The translations under genes and the position numbers were made by a program. Positions 45,527 through 54,661 of a stretch of 64,000 nucleotides of DNA are shown one piece after another; within the stretch, counting starts at the first letter, position 1; every line of letters starts with the position of its first letter. This DNA is from Thalassospira sp. TSL5-1. Its GTDB lineage: Bacteria; Pseudomonadota; Alphaproteobacteria; Rhodospirillales; Thalassospiraceae. The stretch is from NCBI RefSeq assembly GCF_001907695.1, contig NZ_KV880638.1, positions 1,302,882-1,366,881 of the forward strand, read 5' to 3'. The notes beneath the pieces were generated by a model. It did no database searches and was not told where the DNA came from. It worked only from the letters and a program-made list of their open reading frames with translations.

Positions 45527-45565
45527 GCGCACCAGTTGGTAGTACCTTCTGGTGCGTATTCTTTT
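45527..45565 (+). terminator. Terminator of the DUF2336 gene
   Basis: 8-bp stem CGCACCAG / CTGGTGCG with loop of 13 bases and TATTCTTTT. Confidence 0.65.
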
Positions 45566-45630
45566 GGGGCAGGGGTATTACCTGGTGCCTTGCAAGGTGG
45601 GGATGTGATTTGGGCTGGTTTGGGTAAAAA

Positions 45631-45668
45631 GAAACCCCGTCGCCATGTTTCAGGCGCCGGGGCTTCCA
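45631..45668 (-). terminator. Terminator after the last tRNA-Pro copy
   Basis: On the minus strand GAAGCCCCGgCG pairs with CGaCGGGGTTTC, then TTTTT; directly behind the CCA end of the tRNA at 45674. Confidence 0.8.
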
Positions 45669-45673
45669 ACTGA

Positions 45674-45750
45674 TGGTCGGAGCGAGAGGATTCGAACCTC
45701 CGACCCCTGCCTCCCGAAGACAGTGCTCTACCAGGCTGAGCTACGCTCCG
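45674..45750 (-). tRNA. tRNA-Pro(CGG), copy 1
   Basis: 77 bases including encoded CCA. Acceptor stem CGGAGCG / CGCTCCG, D arm AGCTCAGCCTGGTAGAGC, anticodon loop TTCGGGA (anticodon CGG, codon CCG), TPsiC arm with GGTTCGAATCC. Sequence is identical in all three copies. Confidence 0.97.
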
Positions 45751-45764
45751 TCAGTGTCGGCGAT

Positions 45765-45793
45765 TGTCTATCCTGTATGCTTTGTCAGTTCAA
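45765..45793 (-). promoter_or_regulatory. Promoter of tRNA-Pro copy 1 (same in copy 2)
   Basis: On the minus strand TTGAAC (45793-45788) and TAGACA (45770-45765) with a 17-bp spacer, about 15 bp before the tRNA. The equivalent lies at 46100-46128 for copy 2. Confidence 0.6.
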
Positions 45794-45964
45794 GCATAAT
45801 TGAGGTTTTGGGGTTATTTTTTTATCGAATTGTTCACGGGGTTGAATGGGCAGATACCAGTTAAAGTTTGCGGTTTTGTGATACCTGATGGGGCGATGGT
45901 CGCATTGCCAAGCCGTGTTGAAAGATAGGCTGAATTGGTATGGGGATGTGCGTGAGAGAAAATG

Positions 45965-46003
45965 AAAAAGGCCCTGAAACGCCAAAGCATTTCAGGGCCT
46001 TTG
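45965..46003 (-). terminator. Terminator after tRNA-Pro copy 2
   Basis: On the minus strand AAAGGCCCTGAAA / TTTCAGGGCCTTT perfect 13-bp stem, then TTCATTTTC. An identical one follows copy 3 at about 46300-46338. Confidence 0.9.
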
Positions 46004-46008
46004 AATGA

Positions 46009-46085
46009 TGGTCGGAGCGAGAGGATTCGAACCTCCGACCCCTGCCTCCCGAAGACAGTGCTCTACCAGGCTGAGCTACGCTCCG
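46009..46085 (-). tRNA. tRNA-Pro(CGG), copy 2
   Basis: Base-for-base identical with copy 1, including CCA. Confidence 0.97.
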
Positions 46086-46299
46086 TCATTGTCGGCGATT
46101 GTCTATCCTGTATGCTTTGTCAGTTCAAGCATAATTGAGGTTTTGGGGTTATTTTTTTATCGAATTGTTCACGGGGTTGAATGGGCAGATACCAGTTAAA
46201 GTTTGCGGTTTTGTGATACCTGATGGGGCGATGGTCGCATTGCCAAGCCGTGTTGAAAGATAGGCTGAATTGGTATGGGGATGTGCGTGAGAGAAAATG

Positions 46300-46338
46300 A
46301 AAAAGGCCCTGAAACGCCAAAGCATTTCAGGGCCTTTG
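46300..46338 (-). terminator. Terminator after tRNA-Pro copy 3
   Basis: Same perfect 13-bp stem and T-rich tail as at 45965-46003. Confidence 0.9.
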
Positions 46339-46343
46339 AATGA

Positions 46344-46420
46344 TGGTCGGAGCGAGAGGATTCGAACCTCCGACCCCTGCCTCCCGAAGACAGTGCTCTA
46401 CCAGGCTGAGCTACGCTCCG
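46344..46420 (-). tRNA. tRNA-Pro(CGG), copy 3
   Basis: Identical with copies 1 and 2. It is the copy furthest upstream in the direction of transcription and has a different promoter region. Confidence 0.97.
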
Positions 46421-46436
46421 TCATTCTGCGAGCCGG

Positions 46437-46465
46437 GTATTAATCGGTATTGAACCGGTACGCAA
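46437..46465 (-). promoter_or_regulatory. Promoter of tRNA-Pro copy 3
   Basis: On the minus strand TTGCGT (46465-46460), 17-bp spacer, TAATAC (46442-46437); unrelated in sequence to the promoter of the other two copies, so it is probably the ancestral one or the outer edge of the duplication. Confidence 0.6.
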
Positions 46466-46509
46466 GGAATTTTTTTATCAACATCCGCACGCGGAATGTT
46501 TTGGCACCG

Positions 46510-47520
46510 TTAATAGGGCCGGGAAATGCAAAATTCGACAGCTTCGATCATGGCATCCTTGATCGGACCGTCGGCAAAACCGGCCAGGTCATCAATGGCT
46601 AACTGGCCATATTCGCGGGCACGGTCCATGGTCGCTTCCAGGGTGTTGTATTTGCGGATCAGGCCTTGTGCATGGTCCAGGTCGCCATCGCGGAAATCCT
46701 GGTCTTCCATGCAGCGGCGCCAGAAGGCCTTTTCGTCCGCGTCGCCATTGGCATAGGCGATAATGACGGGCAGGGTCACTTTGCCATCGCGGAAATCATC
46801 GCCGACGGTTTTGCCAAGGGTCGCCTGATGAGCGGAATAATCCAGCACATCGTCAATCAGCTGAAAGGCGGTGCCCAGATGCAGGCCATAATCGCGAAGG
46901 GCAATTTCTTCTGCTTCCGGGCGACCGGCAATCACTGCACCAATATGGGATGCCGCGCCAAACAGGGCCGCGGTCTTCGCCATGATGACATCCAGATAGG
47001 CCTGTTCGGTCGTTGCCATGTCATTGGCCGTTGAAAGCTGCATGACCTCGCCTTCGGCAATAACAGCCGAGGCACGGGCCAGAATATCAAGCACCTTTAA
47101 CGATCCGTTCTTGACCATCAGCACGAAAGAGCGAGCAAACAGAAAGTCACCGACCAGAACGCTGGCTTCGTTGCCAAACAGCGCATTGGCGGATTCCTGC
47201 CCGCGCCGCAACAGGCTTTCATCGACGACATCGTCATGAAGCAGGGTGGCGGTGTGAATGAATTCAACACAGGCTGCCATATTGACCGCTGAATCGCCCT
47301 CTTCATACCCGCACAGGCGGGCGGAGGCCAAAGTCAGCATCGGGCGCATGCGTTTGCCGCCTGCGGCAACCAGATGGCTGGCAAGTTGCGGGATCAGGGC
47401 AACATCGCTGTGCATGTTGTCGATAATCACCTGATTAACCCGTTTCATGTCGGCATCAACAAGGTTGACCAGGGAATCGAGACTGGGCTGTATGGTGTGC
47501 TGCGGTGCAGTGTTATTCAC
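46510..47520 (-). CDS. ispB: Polyprenyl diphosphate synthase (octa/decaprenyl type)
   Basis: 336 residues. First Asp-rich motif LLHDDVVDE (D96, D97, D100) and second QLIDDVLDY (D223, D224, D227), with GGKRMRP near residue 55 and GKTVGDDFRDGK after the second motif. It makes the long all-trans isoprenoid side chain of ubiquinone (Q10 is usual in this group; chain length cannot be read here). Divergent from the DUF2007 gene, an order common in alphaproteobacteria. Confidence 0.9.
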   Translation of the reverse strand: MNNTAPQHTIQPSLDSLVNLVDADMKRVNQVIIDNMHSDVALIPQLASHLVAAGGKRMRPMLTLASARLCGYEEGDSAVNMAACVEFIHTATLLHDDVVDESLLRRGQESANALFGNEASVLVGDFLFARSFVLMVKNGSLKVLDILARASAVIAEGEVMQLSTANDMATTEQAYLDVIMAKTAALFGAASHIGAVIAGRPEAEEIALRDYGLHLGTAFQLIDDVLDYSAHQATLGKTVGDDFRDGKVTLPVIIAYANGDADEKAFWRRCMEDQDFRDGDLDHAQGLIRKYNTLEATMDRAREYGQLAIDDLAGFADGPIKDAMIEAVEFCISRPY

Positions 47521-47765
47521 GCTCTTTTCCGAAACAATTCATGCGGCATACCCGGGGGATCGGGCAGGCGACGCTGGTTTCATAATGAGATCAGGCACCC
47601 TAAAAATAACGGTCCCTGACTGTGGCCCAACATAATGACGCCGGGTATTGACGGTCAAGTGGACAAATCAATACCGCTTTCTGACGCATTGAACAATTAT
47701 ATGCTATGGTCATAATGATAAATTCGCATTCCAGCGGTATGAATTTTCAGGGGAAGCCGTCCAAT

Positions 47766-48041
47766 ATGATCGAACTGATGCGCAGCAATGATCCGGTTGA
47801 ACTCAGCTGGGTCCAGTCCATTCTGGCTGACGAGGGGATTGAAAGCCTGATTTTTGATTTTCATGCCTCTATTCTGGATGGATCTATTGGGGCTTTGCCG
47901 CGTCGTTTGATGGTGACACCCGACGATGAAAGCCGTGCCCGCTATGCTTTGGAAATTGCCCGCCGTGATTTGGGGCGCGAGACACCGTCGCACGGCGGCG
48001 ATGTTGAAGAAGGGATTGGCAAGGATGATCTGCCGGGGTAA
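47766..48041 (+). CDS. DUF2007 domain protein
   Basis: 91 residues from the ATG at 47766 (GGGGAAG upstream; another ATG at 47706 adds 20 residues). The DUF2007 ferredoxin-like core is seen: MIELMRSNDPVELSWVQSILADEGIESLIFD, then LPRRLMVTPDDESRARYALE. The family is labelled as putative signal transducers; role unknown. Precedes the methyltransferase gene. Confidence 0.8.
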   Translation: MIELMRSNDPVELSWVQSILADEGIESLIFDFHASILDGSIGALPRRLMVTPDDESRARYALEIARRDLGRETPSHGGDVEEGIGKDDLPG

Positions 48042-48152
48042 CAGGCAGGTTATATTTCCTGTCATCCCACCGGTTATATTTACCGTGATGCCGTTTCATT
48101 GTTCTTGGCATTTTGCCCCGTGACCATCCATTAGCCCATTCATGACCCCGAT

Positions 48153-48977
48153 ATGACCGATACAGCACCCTTGCCAGAGCCAACCTGTAACCAACATGCC
48201 TTGTACGATAAACTGATTGTGCCGCGCTTTCCCGAGGACAGAATCAGCCATGATTTTTTGCAGGGCGGTGCGGTTATTTTAAAACAGCCGGTGGATGGCT
48301 ATCGGGCGGCGGTTGACGCGGTTTTGCTGGCGGCATCGGTGCAGGTTGGCGGGCAGCGGGATCGAAAAATTCTTGATGTTGGGGCTGCCGTTGGGTCCGC
48401 CGGGCTTTGTGTGGCGCGCCGTATTGACGATGCCCTTGTTACCGGGGTGGAATTGCAAGACGACCTGTTTGCCTTGTTTTGCCGCAATATTGTTGAAAAT
48501 GGTTTTGAAGGCCGGGTTCATGCCCTGCATGGCGATATTAATGACCGGCAATTGCCGCTGAGCGCCGAAAGTTTTGACCAGGTTATTTCCAATCCGCCCT
48601 ATTATGCCGGGGGAACACGGCCAGCCAATCAAAGCCGGGCTACTGCCCACCAGGAAGGCAGTGCCGACCTTGCCGCCTGGATTGGCTTTTGCCTCAAGAT
48701 GGTGCGCCAGAAAGGGCGGGTAACGCTGGTACATCGTGCGGATCATTTGGACCGAATTATTGGTTTGCTGTATGGCCGGGCCGGGGATATGACGGTTTAT
48801 CCGATCTGGAGCAAGGCCAGCGCCGATGCGCCCTTGCGGGTGATTGTGTCGGCGCGCAAGGGGGTTTCATCACCATTGAAAATGCGCAAAGGCCTGGTTT
48901 TGCATGACGAGGCCGGTCAGTATTTGCCCGAAATCGACAGTCTGTTGCGCAAACCGGCACAACTGCCCGGTTTCTAA
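48153..48977 (+). CDS. tRNA1(Val) adenine-N6-methyltransferase-like enzyme
   Basis: 274 residues. Class I SAM methyltransferase: KILDVGAAVGSAGLCVA (motif I), GVELQDDLFALFCRN, and the N6-adenine motif NPPYY near residue 149. Similar to TrmN6/YfiC, which methylates A37 of tRNA-Val. The DFLQGGAVILKQPVDGYRAAVDAVLLA segment is characteristic of this group. Could also act on another RNA or on protein. Confidence 0.85.
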   Translation: MTDTAPLPEPTCNQHALYDKLIVPRFPEDRISHDFLQGGAVILKQPVDGYRAAVDAVLLAASVQVGGQRDRKILDVGAAVGSAGLCVARRIDDALVTGVELQDDLFALFCRNIVENGFEGRVHALHGDINDRQLPLSAESFDQVISNPPYYAGGTRPANQSRATAHQEGSADLAAWIGFCLKMVRQKGRVTLVHRADHLDRIIGLLYGRAGDMTVYPIWSKASADAPLRVIVSARKGVSSPLKMRKGLVLHDEAGQYLPEIDSLLRKPAQLPGF

Positions 48978-49057
48978 AACCGGATGAATTGATTATAACA
49001 CTGCCGAAACGCTGCCAGCCCGGAATGTTTTGATAAATACTTATCGCGGGGATGTTG

Positions 49058-49300
49058 ATGCTCAGTCTGTCACAAATTCTGTTTACGGCCCTTGTCATTG
49101 TCGTCGTGTGGCAACTGTCACGGTTTTTCGGGCGGAAAAATGCAGGCCAGAATACCCGCGATGCAGCTAATAACCGCGCCGAACGTGGCCGGAACCGTCA
49201 AACCGGCAATAATCGACAGCCTGCAGCCCAGGATATGGAAAAATGCCCGCATTGCGGCGTTTATCATGCCGAAGGCCTGTCTCATCGCTGTCAGGACTAA
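49058..49300 (+). CDS. Small membrane protein with C-terminal zinc-ribbon
   Basis: 80 residues from the ATG at 49058. One N-terminal membrane helix (ILFTALVIVVVWQLSRFF), a basic, Asn/Arg-rich linker and a CPHCGVYHAEGLSHRC zinc knuckle at the end. The layout matches the PP0621-type small proteins; role unknown. Confidence 0.65.
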   Translation: MLSLSQILFTALVIVVVWQLSRFFGRKNAGQNTRDAANNRAERGRNRQTGNNRQPAAQDMEKCPHCGVYHAEGLSHRCQD

Positions 49301-49683
49301 TTCCAGCTGTTTTTTCTGCGGGTTTCGGGTTTTGCCTGTCTCTGCAGTTCTCGCTTTTTCCCCGTCTATCACGTTCGCCAGATTGCGAAATATGCTGATA
49401 TCCCCCTCATCCAAAGGGATAGCTAGATAGTGCTGCAGTAAATTGTTATCTATACTATTGACTAAACAATAGATGCTAACAATGTTACCTTTTGCGCTCT
49501 ACGTATAGGTTTTATGTAGCAGCCATTGCACAACACAGGATTTTAACCGCCCGGCCATTGCCGTCAGGCCTCTGAATCATGCGCTTAAGTGACGTCGTCA
49601 TTTAAGGGGATTGGGGGGGAGGACGACCTGTGTCCTGGTTAATATCGTGCTGAGAAGCCCGGTAAAAACACGATGAGGCACAT
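49301..49683. promoter_or_regulatory. Upstream region of the chemoreceptor with nested palindromes
   Basis: No gene. Two nested perfect inverted repeats share almost the same centre: ATTGTTA (49442-49448) / TAACAAT (49477-49483) and CTATTG (49455-49460) / CAATAG (49467-49472). A TTGACT lies at 49458-49463 within them, so a promoter may be covered by the operator. The stretch is AT-rich up to about 49500. Confidence 0.5.
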
Positions 49684-51372
49684 ATGGAAGTTGTTTCCAA
49701 TCTCAAGATTTCGCGAAAGCTGATGCTTGCCTTCGGGGTGATGCTTTTGCTGAATATTTTCACCAGCGTATTCGCCGTTTTCAAGATGCAGGCGATTAAC
49801 GAGACCTCGACCGAAATCGCGGTTAACTGGCTGCCCAGCATCTCGGCGATTAACGACATCAATGACAGCGTAAACAAGGTGCGCATCTTCCAGTTGGCGC
49901 ATGTGTTGTCTGATAATGCAGACAAAATGACTGAATTTGAACGTGATATCGGCCATCAGCTTGAGCAGGAAGCAGGCCAAGCCAAAACTTACGAGAAGCT
50001 GATTTCGTCGGAAGACGAACGGGCGTTGTGGCAAGAGGCAAGTGCGTTACTGGATCAGTACAACGGTTTGTGGGACCAAATTGTTGTGCTTTCCAATAAT
50101 AACCAGAATGCGCAGGCGCGCGATATGGTGCTGGGGAAGGGCGAACAAATTATTGTTAAAATTCGCGATATTCTTCAGCAACTTGTGCAGCTTAACCAGC
50201 AAGGGGGCGAAGATGCTTCTGCCCGGGGTGATCAGGAATATTTCTGGTCGCGCATGTTGATGATAAGTGTGGCGGCGGTTGTTTCGTTGCTGACAATCGG
50301 GTTTTCGTTCCTGTTGTCGCGCGGTATTGCTACGCCAATCGTGAATATGACAAGCACCATGTCGCGGTTGGCTTCAGGGGATAAAAGTGTTCAGATCCCC
50401 GGTATTGAACGCAGGGACGAGATTGGCGAAATGGCAGCAGCCGTTCAGGTGTTCCGCGACAATATGATCGAGGCCGAACGCCTGGCCAAGCAGGAAGAAG
50501 AACAAAGTCGCCTGCGCAGCCAGCGTGCCGAGCGTATTGAAGGGCTGACCAACGCATTTGACCGTGAAGCAGGCATGACGATTGCCGCTGTTGCCTCTGC
50601 CGCGACCGAGCTTCAGTCCAACGCAAAGTCGCTGTCGTCACAATCGGATCAGGCATCGCATCAGGCATCGACCGTTGCCTCTGCCGCGACCCAGGCGACT
50701 GGTAACGTGCAGACGGTTGCATCCGCAGCCGAAGAGCTTTCTGCGTCGATTTCCCAGATTGCCAACGAGGTCGCACAGGCCGCTGCAGTTTCTAAAAATG
50801 CGGTGGAGCAGGCCGGGCATACGGGCCGTATTGTCGGTAATTTGCAGCAATCCGCCGTCAAGATCGGCGAAGTCGTTAACCTGATTAACGATATTGCCAG
50901 CCAGACCAATTTGCTGGCCCTGAACGCGACCATCGAAGCCGCCCGCGCGGGTGAGGCAGGCAAGGGTTTTGCCGTGGTGGCAAGCGAGGTTAAAAATCTT
51001 GCCAACCAGACTGCACGGGCAACAGCCGATATTGGCGAGCAGATTGCCGCGACCCGCAACGCAACTGACGAAGCCGTCGAAGCGATTGCCGGTATTGCTC
51101 AGATCATCGAGAAAGTGAACGAAATTGCCAGCAGCATTGCCGCTTCCATCGAGGAGCAGCAAGTGGCAACGGGTGAGATTGCCCGTAACGTTGAAGAAGC
51201 TGCCCGGGGCACCCAGGATGTCAATAGTAACATCTATGAGGTGACAAATGTGATCCAGGGTACGGGTGAGGTTGCGAAGGACGTTTTGCAGGCATCTTCG
51301 GAACTTTCGGTCGAAGCCGAAAAAATGCGCAATATCGTCAGCAAGTTCCTCGATAACGTCAAATCCGCCTGA
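49684..51372 (+). CDS. Methyl-accepting chemotaxis protein
   Basis: 562 residues. Membrane helix 1 at about 12-33, a periplasmic four-helix-bundle (4HB_MCP) sensor to about 190 with no Cys, membrane helix 2 ([21 protein letters not shown]), HAMP (to about 265) and a cytoplasmic coiled coil with the conserved hairpin tip ([36 protein letters not shown]). It passes ligand signals to CheA through CheW. Ligand unknown. No C-terminal CheR pentapeptide. Ends with a strong terminator. Confidence 0.93.
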   Translation: MEVVSNLKISRKLMLAFGVMLLLNIFTSVFAVFKMQAINETSTEIAVNWLPSISAINDINDSVNKVRIFQLAHVLSDNADKMTEFERDIGHQLEQEAGQAKTYEKLISSEDERALWQEASALLDQYNGLWDQIVVLSNNNQNAQARDMVLGKGEQIIVKIRDILQQLVQLNQQGGEDASARGDQEYFWSRMLMISVAAVVSLLTIGFSFLLSRGIATPIVNMTSTMSRLASGDKSVQIPGIERRDEIGEMAAAVQVFRDNMIEAERLAKQEEEQSRLRSQRAERIEGLTNAFDREAGMTIAAVASAATELQSNAKSLSSQSDQASHQASTVASAATQATGNVQTVASAAEELSASISQIANEVAQAAAVSKNAVEQAGHTGRIVGNLQQSAVKIGEVVNLINDIASQTNLLALNATIEAARAGEAGKGFAVVASEVKNLANQTARATADIGEQIAATRNATDEAVEAIAGIAQIIEKVNEIASSIAASIEEQQVATGEIARNVEEAARGTQDVNSNIYEVTNVIQGTGEVAKDVLQASSELSVEAEKMRNIVSKFLDNVKSA

Positions 51373-51405
51373 TTGCGGTTCTGGTTTTCTTGAAATTGCC
51401 GGATT

Positions 51406-51445
51406 GACCGGGCTGTTTACCCAAACAGCCCGGTCTTTTTATTTT
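51406..51445 (+). terminator. Terminator of the chemoreceptor gene
   Basis: Perfect 12-bp stem GACCGGGCTGTT / AACAGCCCGGTC, then TTTTTATTTT. Confidence 0.92.
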
Positions 51446-51656
51446 GCAGTGCTGATACCGTATTTTGCAGGTGCACAAAAAGGCAAAGATGCAGTAAGTG
51501 TTGAAGCAGACAGGATAGTGTCATCGGCTAATGTGCCCAGGCGGCGATTTGAGGGCCAATGTAAGGGCTTTTGCCTTCTTGACCCGGACCGGACGGGGCG
51601 TTAGCTTGCCGCACTAAAATTTCTTTTGATGACAATTTAAGCAGAGAGTACGCGCA

Positions 51657-52547
51657 ATGGCGCTCGACGGGTCGCAACGTCCTCCTTCGTTTCAGGAAAT
51701 CATTCTTCGACTGCAAAGCTATTGGGCTGACCAGGGATGTGTCATTCTTCAGCCCTATGACCTTGAAGTTGGCGCCGGTACGTTTCATACCGCAACCACC
51801 CTGCGCGCGTTGGGCCCGGAAAGCTGGAATGCAGCCTATGTGCAGCCGTCGCGCCGCCCAACCGATGGCCGTTATGGTGAAAATCCCAACCGTTTGCAGC
51901 ATTATTACCAGTTTCAGGTCTTGATGAAGCCGTCGCCTGCCAATGCGCAGGATCTTTATCTGGGGTCGCTGGCGCATCTGGGTATTGACCCGATGGCGCA
52001 CGACATTCGCTTTGTCGAGGATGACTGGGAAAGCCCGACTTTGGGGGCTTGGGGCCTGGGCTGGGAAGTGTGGCTCGATGGCATGGAAGTCACCCAGTTT
52101 ACCTATTTCCAGCAGGTTGGTGGTTTTGAATGTGACCCGGTCCCGGTCGAGCTGACCTACGGCCTGGAACGCCTGGCGATGTATATTCAGGGTGTCGAAA
52201 ACGTTTACGACCTTGATTATAACGGCAATGGCGTTTCCTATGGCGATGTGTTCCTGCAAAATGAAAAGGAACAATCGACCTATAATTTCGAGGTCGCCAA
52301 TACCGAAATGCTGTTTCGCCATTTCAAGGATGCGCAAGCAGAATGTGCGGTGAATATTGAACGCGGCCTTGCTCTTCCAGCTTATGAACAGGCCATGAAG
52401 GCCAGCCATATCTTTAACCTGCTTGATGCGCGCGGTGTGATTTCCGTTACCGAACGTGCCGCTTATATCGGTCGTGTGCGCGAGATGTCCAAATCCTGCT
52501 GCGAAGCGTGGCTTCGGTCGCGCGGGCATTTGAAAGAGGGGGCATAA
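51657..52547 (+). CDS. glyQ: Glycyl-tRNA synthetase alpha subunit
   Basis: 296 residues. Class II synthetase catalytic subunit of the alpha2beta2 bacterial enzyme: [52 protein letters not shown], and [14 protein letters not shown] are characteristic. It activates glycine. glyS follows after only 3 bases. Confidence 0.97.
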   Translation: MALDGSQRPPSFQEIILRLQSYWADQGCVILQPYDLEVGAGTFHTATTLRALGPESWNAAYVQPSRRPTDGRYGENPNRLQHYYQFQVLMKPSPANAQDLYLGSLAHLGIDPMAHDIRFVEDDWESPTLGAWGLGWEVWLDGMEVTQFTYFQQVGGFECDPVPVELTYGLERLAMYIQGVENVYDLDYNGNGVSYGDVFLQNEKEQSTYNFEVANTEMLFRHFKDAQAECAVNIERGLALPAYEQAMKASHIFNLLDARGVISVTERAAYIGRVREMSKSCCEAWLRSRGHLKEGA

Positions 52548-52550
52548 GAC

Positions 52551-54614
52551 ATGGCCGAACTCCTGCTTGAACTGTTTTCCGAAGAAATTCCGGCCCGTAT
52601 GCAGGCGCGTGCCAGTGCCGACCTTGAAAAGCTGGTGACGGATGGCCTGAAGGCTGCTGACCTTGGCTTTGATAAGGTTGAAAGCCTTGTGACCCCGCGT
52701 CGCCTGACTTTGATTATTGATGGCCTGCCCGACAAACAGCCTGACCTGCGCGAAGAACGCCGCGGTCCGCGCGCCGATGCGCCGGAAAAGGCAATTAACG
52801 GCTTTTTGACCGGCAATGGCGTGACGCTGGAACAGTGTGAAAAGCGCGAAACGCCCAAAGGTGTGTTCCTGTTTGCGATTGTCGAACAGAAGGGGCGTGC
52901 GGCCTCGGTCGTGATTAAAGACATCATTGAAGATGCGATGAACAAGCTGCCCTGGCCAAAGTCGATGCGCTGGGCTGATCACAAGGTGCGCTGGGTGCGC
53001 CAGCTTGACCGTATTCTGTGCCTGTTTGATGGCAATGTGGTGCCGGTCAGCTATGGTGTGGTTACGGCTGGTGATGTAACCAGCGGCCACCGTTTCCTGG
53101 CACCAGCGCCGTTTAGTGTTAAAAACGCAGCGGAATATAAGGCCAAGCTGAATTTTGCCAAGGTGATGCTGGACCGCGAAGAACGCAAAAGCGTCATCGC
53201 CGAAGGCTGCCGCAAGATTGCCGATGATGCCGGTTTGAAACTGGTCGATGACCCGGGCCTGCTGGATGAAGTTTGTGGGCTGGTTGAGTGGCCGGTTCCG
53301 GTGATGGGCAAAATTGACGACCATTTTATGGATGTGCCGCGCGAGGTTTTGGAAACCTCGATGCGCGAACATCAGAAATATTTTGTTCTTGAAGAGGCCA
53401 GTGGCAAACTTGCTGCACGGTTCATTACCATTTCCAATATGGTGACAATGGACCACAACGCCCAGATCATTGCCGGGAACGAACGTGTTTTGCGCGCCCG
53501 ACTGCATGATGCCAAATTCTTCTGGGATCAGGACCGCAAGGTAACGCTGGAATCCCGCCTGCCGAAACTGGAAACCATTGTGTTCCATGCCAAGTTGGGC
53601 ACGGTGGCCGAGCGCGTGTTGCGCATGCGTGGACTGGCCCGCGAAGTTTCATCGGCCATTCCGGGTTGTGATGTGAAACTGGCCGACCGCGCGGCAGAAA
53701 TTGCCAAGGCGGACCTGGTTTCAAACATGGTGTTTGAATTTACCGAACTTCAGGGCCTGATGGGCAAATATTACGCCGAAAATGACGGCGAAAAACCCGA
53801 AGTCGCCCAGGCCATTGCCGAGCATTACGCTCCGGCTGGTCCGTCTGACACTTGCCCGACAGCCCCGGTTTCGGTCGCTGTGGCCCTGGCCGAGAAACTT
53901 GATACCCTTGCCGGTTTCTTTGCCATTGATGAAAAACCCACCGGGTCGAAAGACCCGTTTGCGCTGCGTCGTGCGGCTTTGGGCGTTATTCGCCTGGTGC
54001 TGGAAAACGGCCTGCGCTTGCCGCTGCGGCGCTTGTTTGCCCATGCGGTGTCTCAATACCCGGCGTCTATTCGCCGGGATGCGGCCGTGGAAGAACTTCT
54101 TGCCTTCTTTGCGGACCGTTTGAAAGTTCATCTGCGTGAACAGGGCGTGCGCCATGATTTGGTGTCTGCCGTGTTTGCCCTGGATGGCGAGGACGATCTT
54201 GTACGCCTGCTGGCCCGGGTTGATGCGCTTGCCGATTTTGTATCGGGCGAAAGCGGCGTTAACCTTATGGCTGGCTATAAACGTGCTTCCAACATTTTGC
54301 GGATCGAAGAGAAAAAGGACGACACGTCCTATGACGCGACAGTCGATGTCGCGCTTCTGTCCCTGGATGAGGAACGCCGTTTGTATCAGGCGCTCATCGA
54401 CGTCCGGCATAAGGCTTTGCCCCTGCTTCGGGACGAGAATTATGCCGCGGCGATGGCCGGTTTTGCAGAGTTGCGCGGGCCGGTTGACGCATTCTTTGAA
54501 AAAGTAACGGTCAATAGCGACAATGCCGATGAACGGGCCAACCGTTTGAAGCTTCTCGCCCAGATCCGTACGGCGATGCACGACATTGCCGATTTTTCAA
54601 AGATCGAATCGTGA
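52551..54614 (+). CDS. glyS: Glycyl-tRNA synthetase beta subunit
   Basis: 687 residues. It binds tRNA-Gly and completes the enzyme formed with glyQ. Family segments: [18 protein letters not shown] at the start, [16 protein letters not shown] motif ([16 protein letters not shown]), [19 protein letters not shown], and the [14 protein letters not shown] region. The anticodon-binding-like DALR end is helical. Confidence 0.97.
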   Translation: MAELLLELFSEEIPARMQARASADLEKLVTDGLKAADLGFDKVESLVTPRRLTLIIDGLPDKQPDLREERRGPRADAPEKAINGFLTGNGVTLEQCEKRETPKGVFLFAIVEQKGRAASVVIKDIIEDAMNKLPWPKSMRWADHKVRWVRQLDRILCLFDGNVVPVSYGVVTAGDVTSGHRFLAPAPFSVKNAAEYKAKLNFAKVMLDREERKSVIAEGCRKIADDAGLKLVDDPGLLDEVCGLVEWPVPVMGKIDDHFMDVPREVLETSMREHQKYFVLEEASGKLAARFITISNMVTMDHNAQIIAGNERVLRARLHDAKFFWDQDRKVTLESRLPKLETIVFHAKLGTVAERVLRMRGLAREVSSAIPGCDVKLADRAAEIAKADLVSNMVFEFTELQGLMGKYYAENDGEKPEVAQAIAEHYAPAGPSDTCPTAPVSVAVALAEKLDTLAGFFAIDEKPTGSKDPFALRRAALGVIRLVLENGLRLPLRRLFAHAVSQYPASIRRDAAVEELLAFFADRLKVHLREQGVRHDLVSAVFALDGEDDLVRLLARVDALADFVSGESGVNLMAGYKRASNILRIEEKKDDTSYDATVDVALLSLDEERRLYQALIDVRHKALPLLRDENYAAAMAGFAELRGPVDAFFEKVTVNSDNADERANRLKLLAQIRTAMHDIADFSKIES

Positions 54615-54661
54615 ATAAGGCTGCGGATAAAATCACCAATGCCAGATGAGGAACAGGCAAG

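Larger units (their letters stand above)
45674..46343. repeat. Tandem 335-bp direct repeat (two full units plus a third tRNA)
   Basis: Units 45674-46008 and 46009-46343 agree at every base I compared except one (45754 G, 46089 T), and a third tRNA follows at 46344. Each unit holds tRNA-Pro(CGG), its promoter and a terminator, so whole transcription units were copied. Confidence 0.95.

Noticed and set aside
45673..46199. Short frames beginning MVGARGFEPPTPASRR at the tRNA copies
   Set aside because: They are translations of the antisense strand of tRNA-Pro and its flank, a well-known false gene in databases.
51441..51656. Glycine riboswitch or T-box before glyQ
   Set aside because: No conserved glycine-aptamer or T-box sequences can be seen; only an ordinary short leader.
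51528..53588. 686-codon open frame on the minus strand
   Set aside because: Lies wholly opposite glyQ and glyS, which are unmistakable; a product of codon bias at this GC content.
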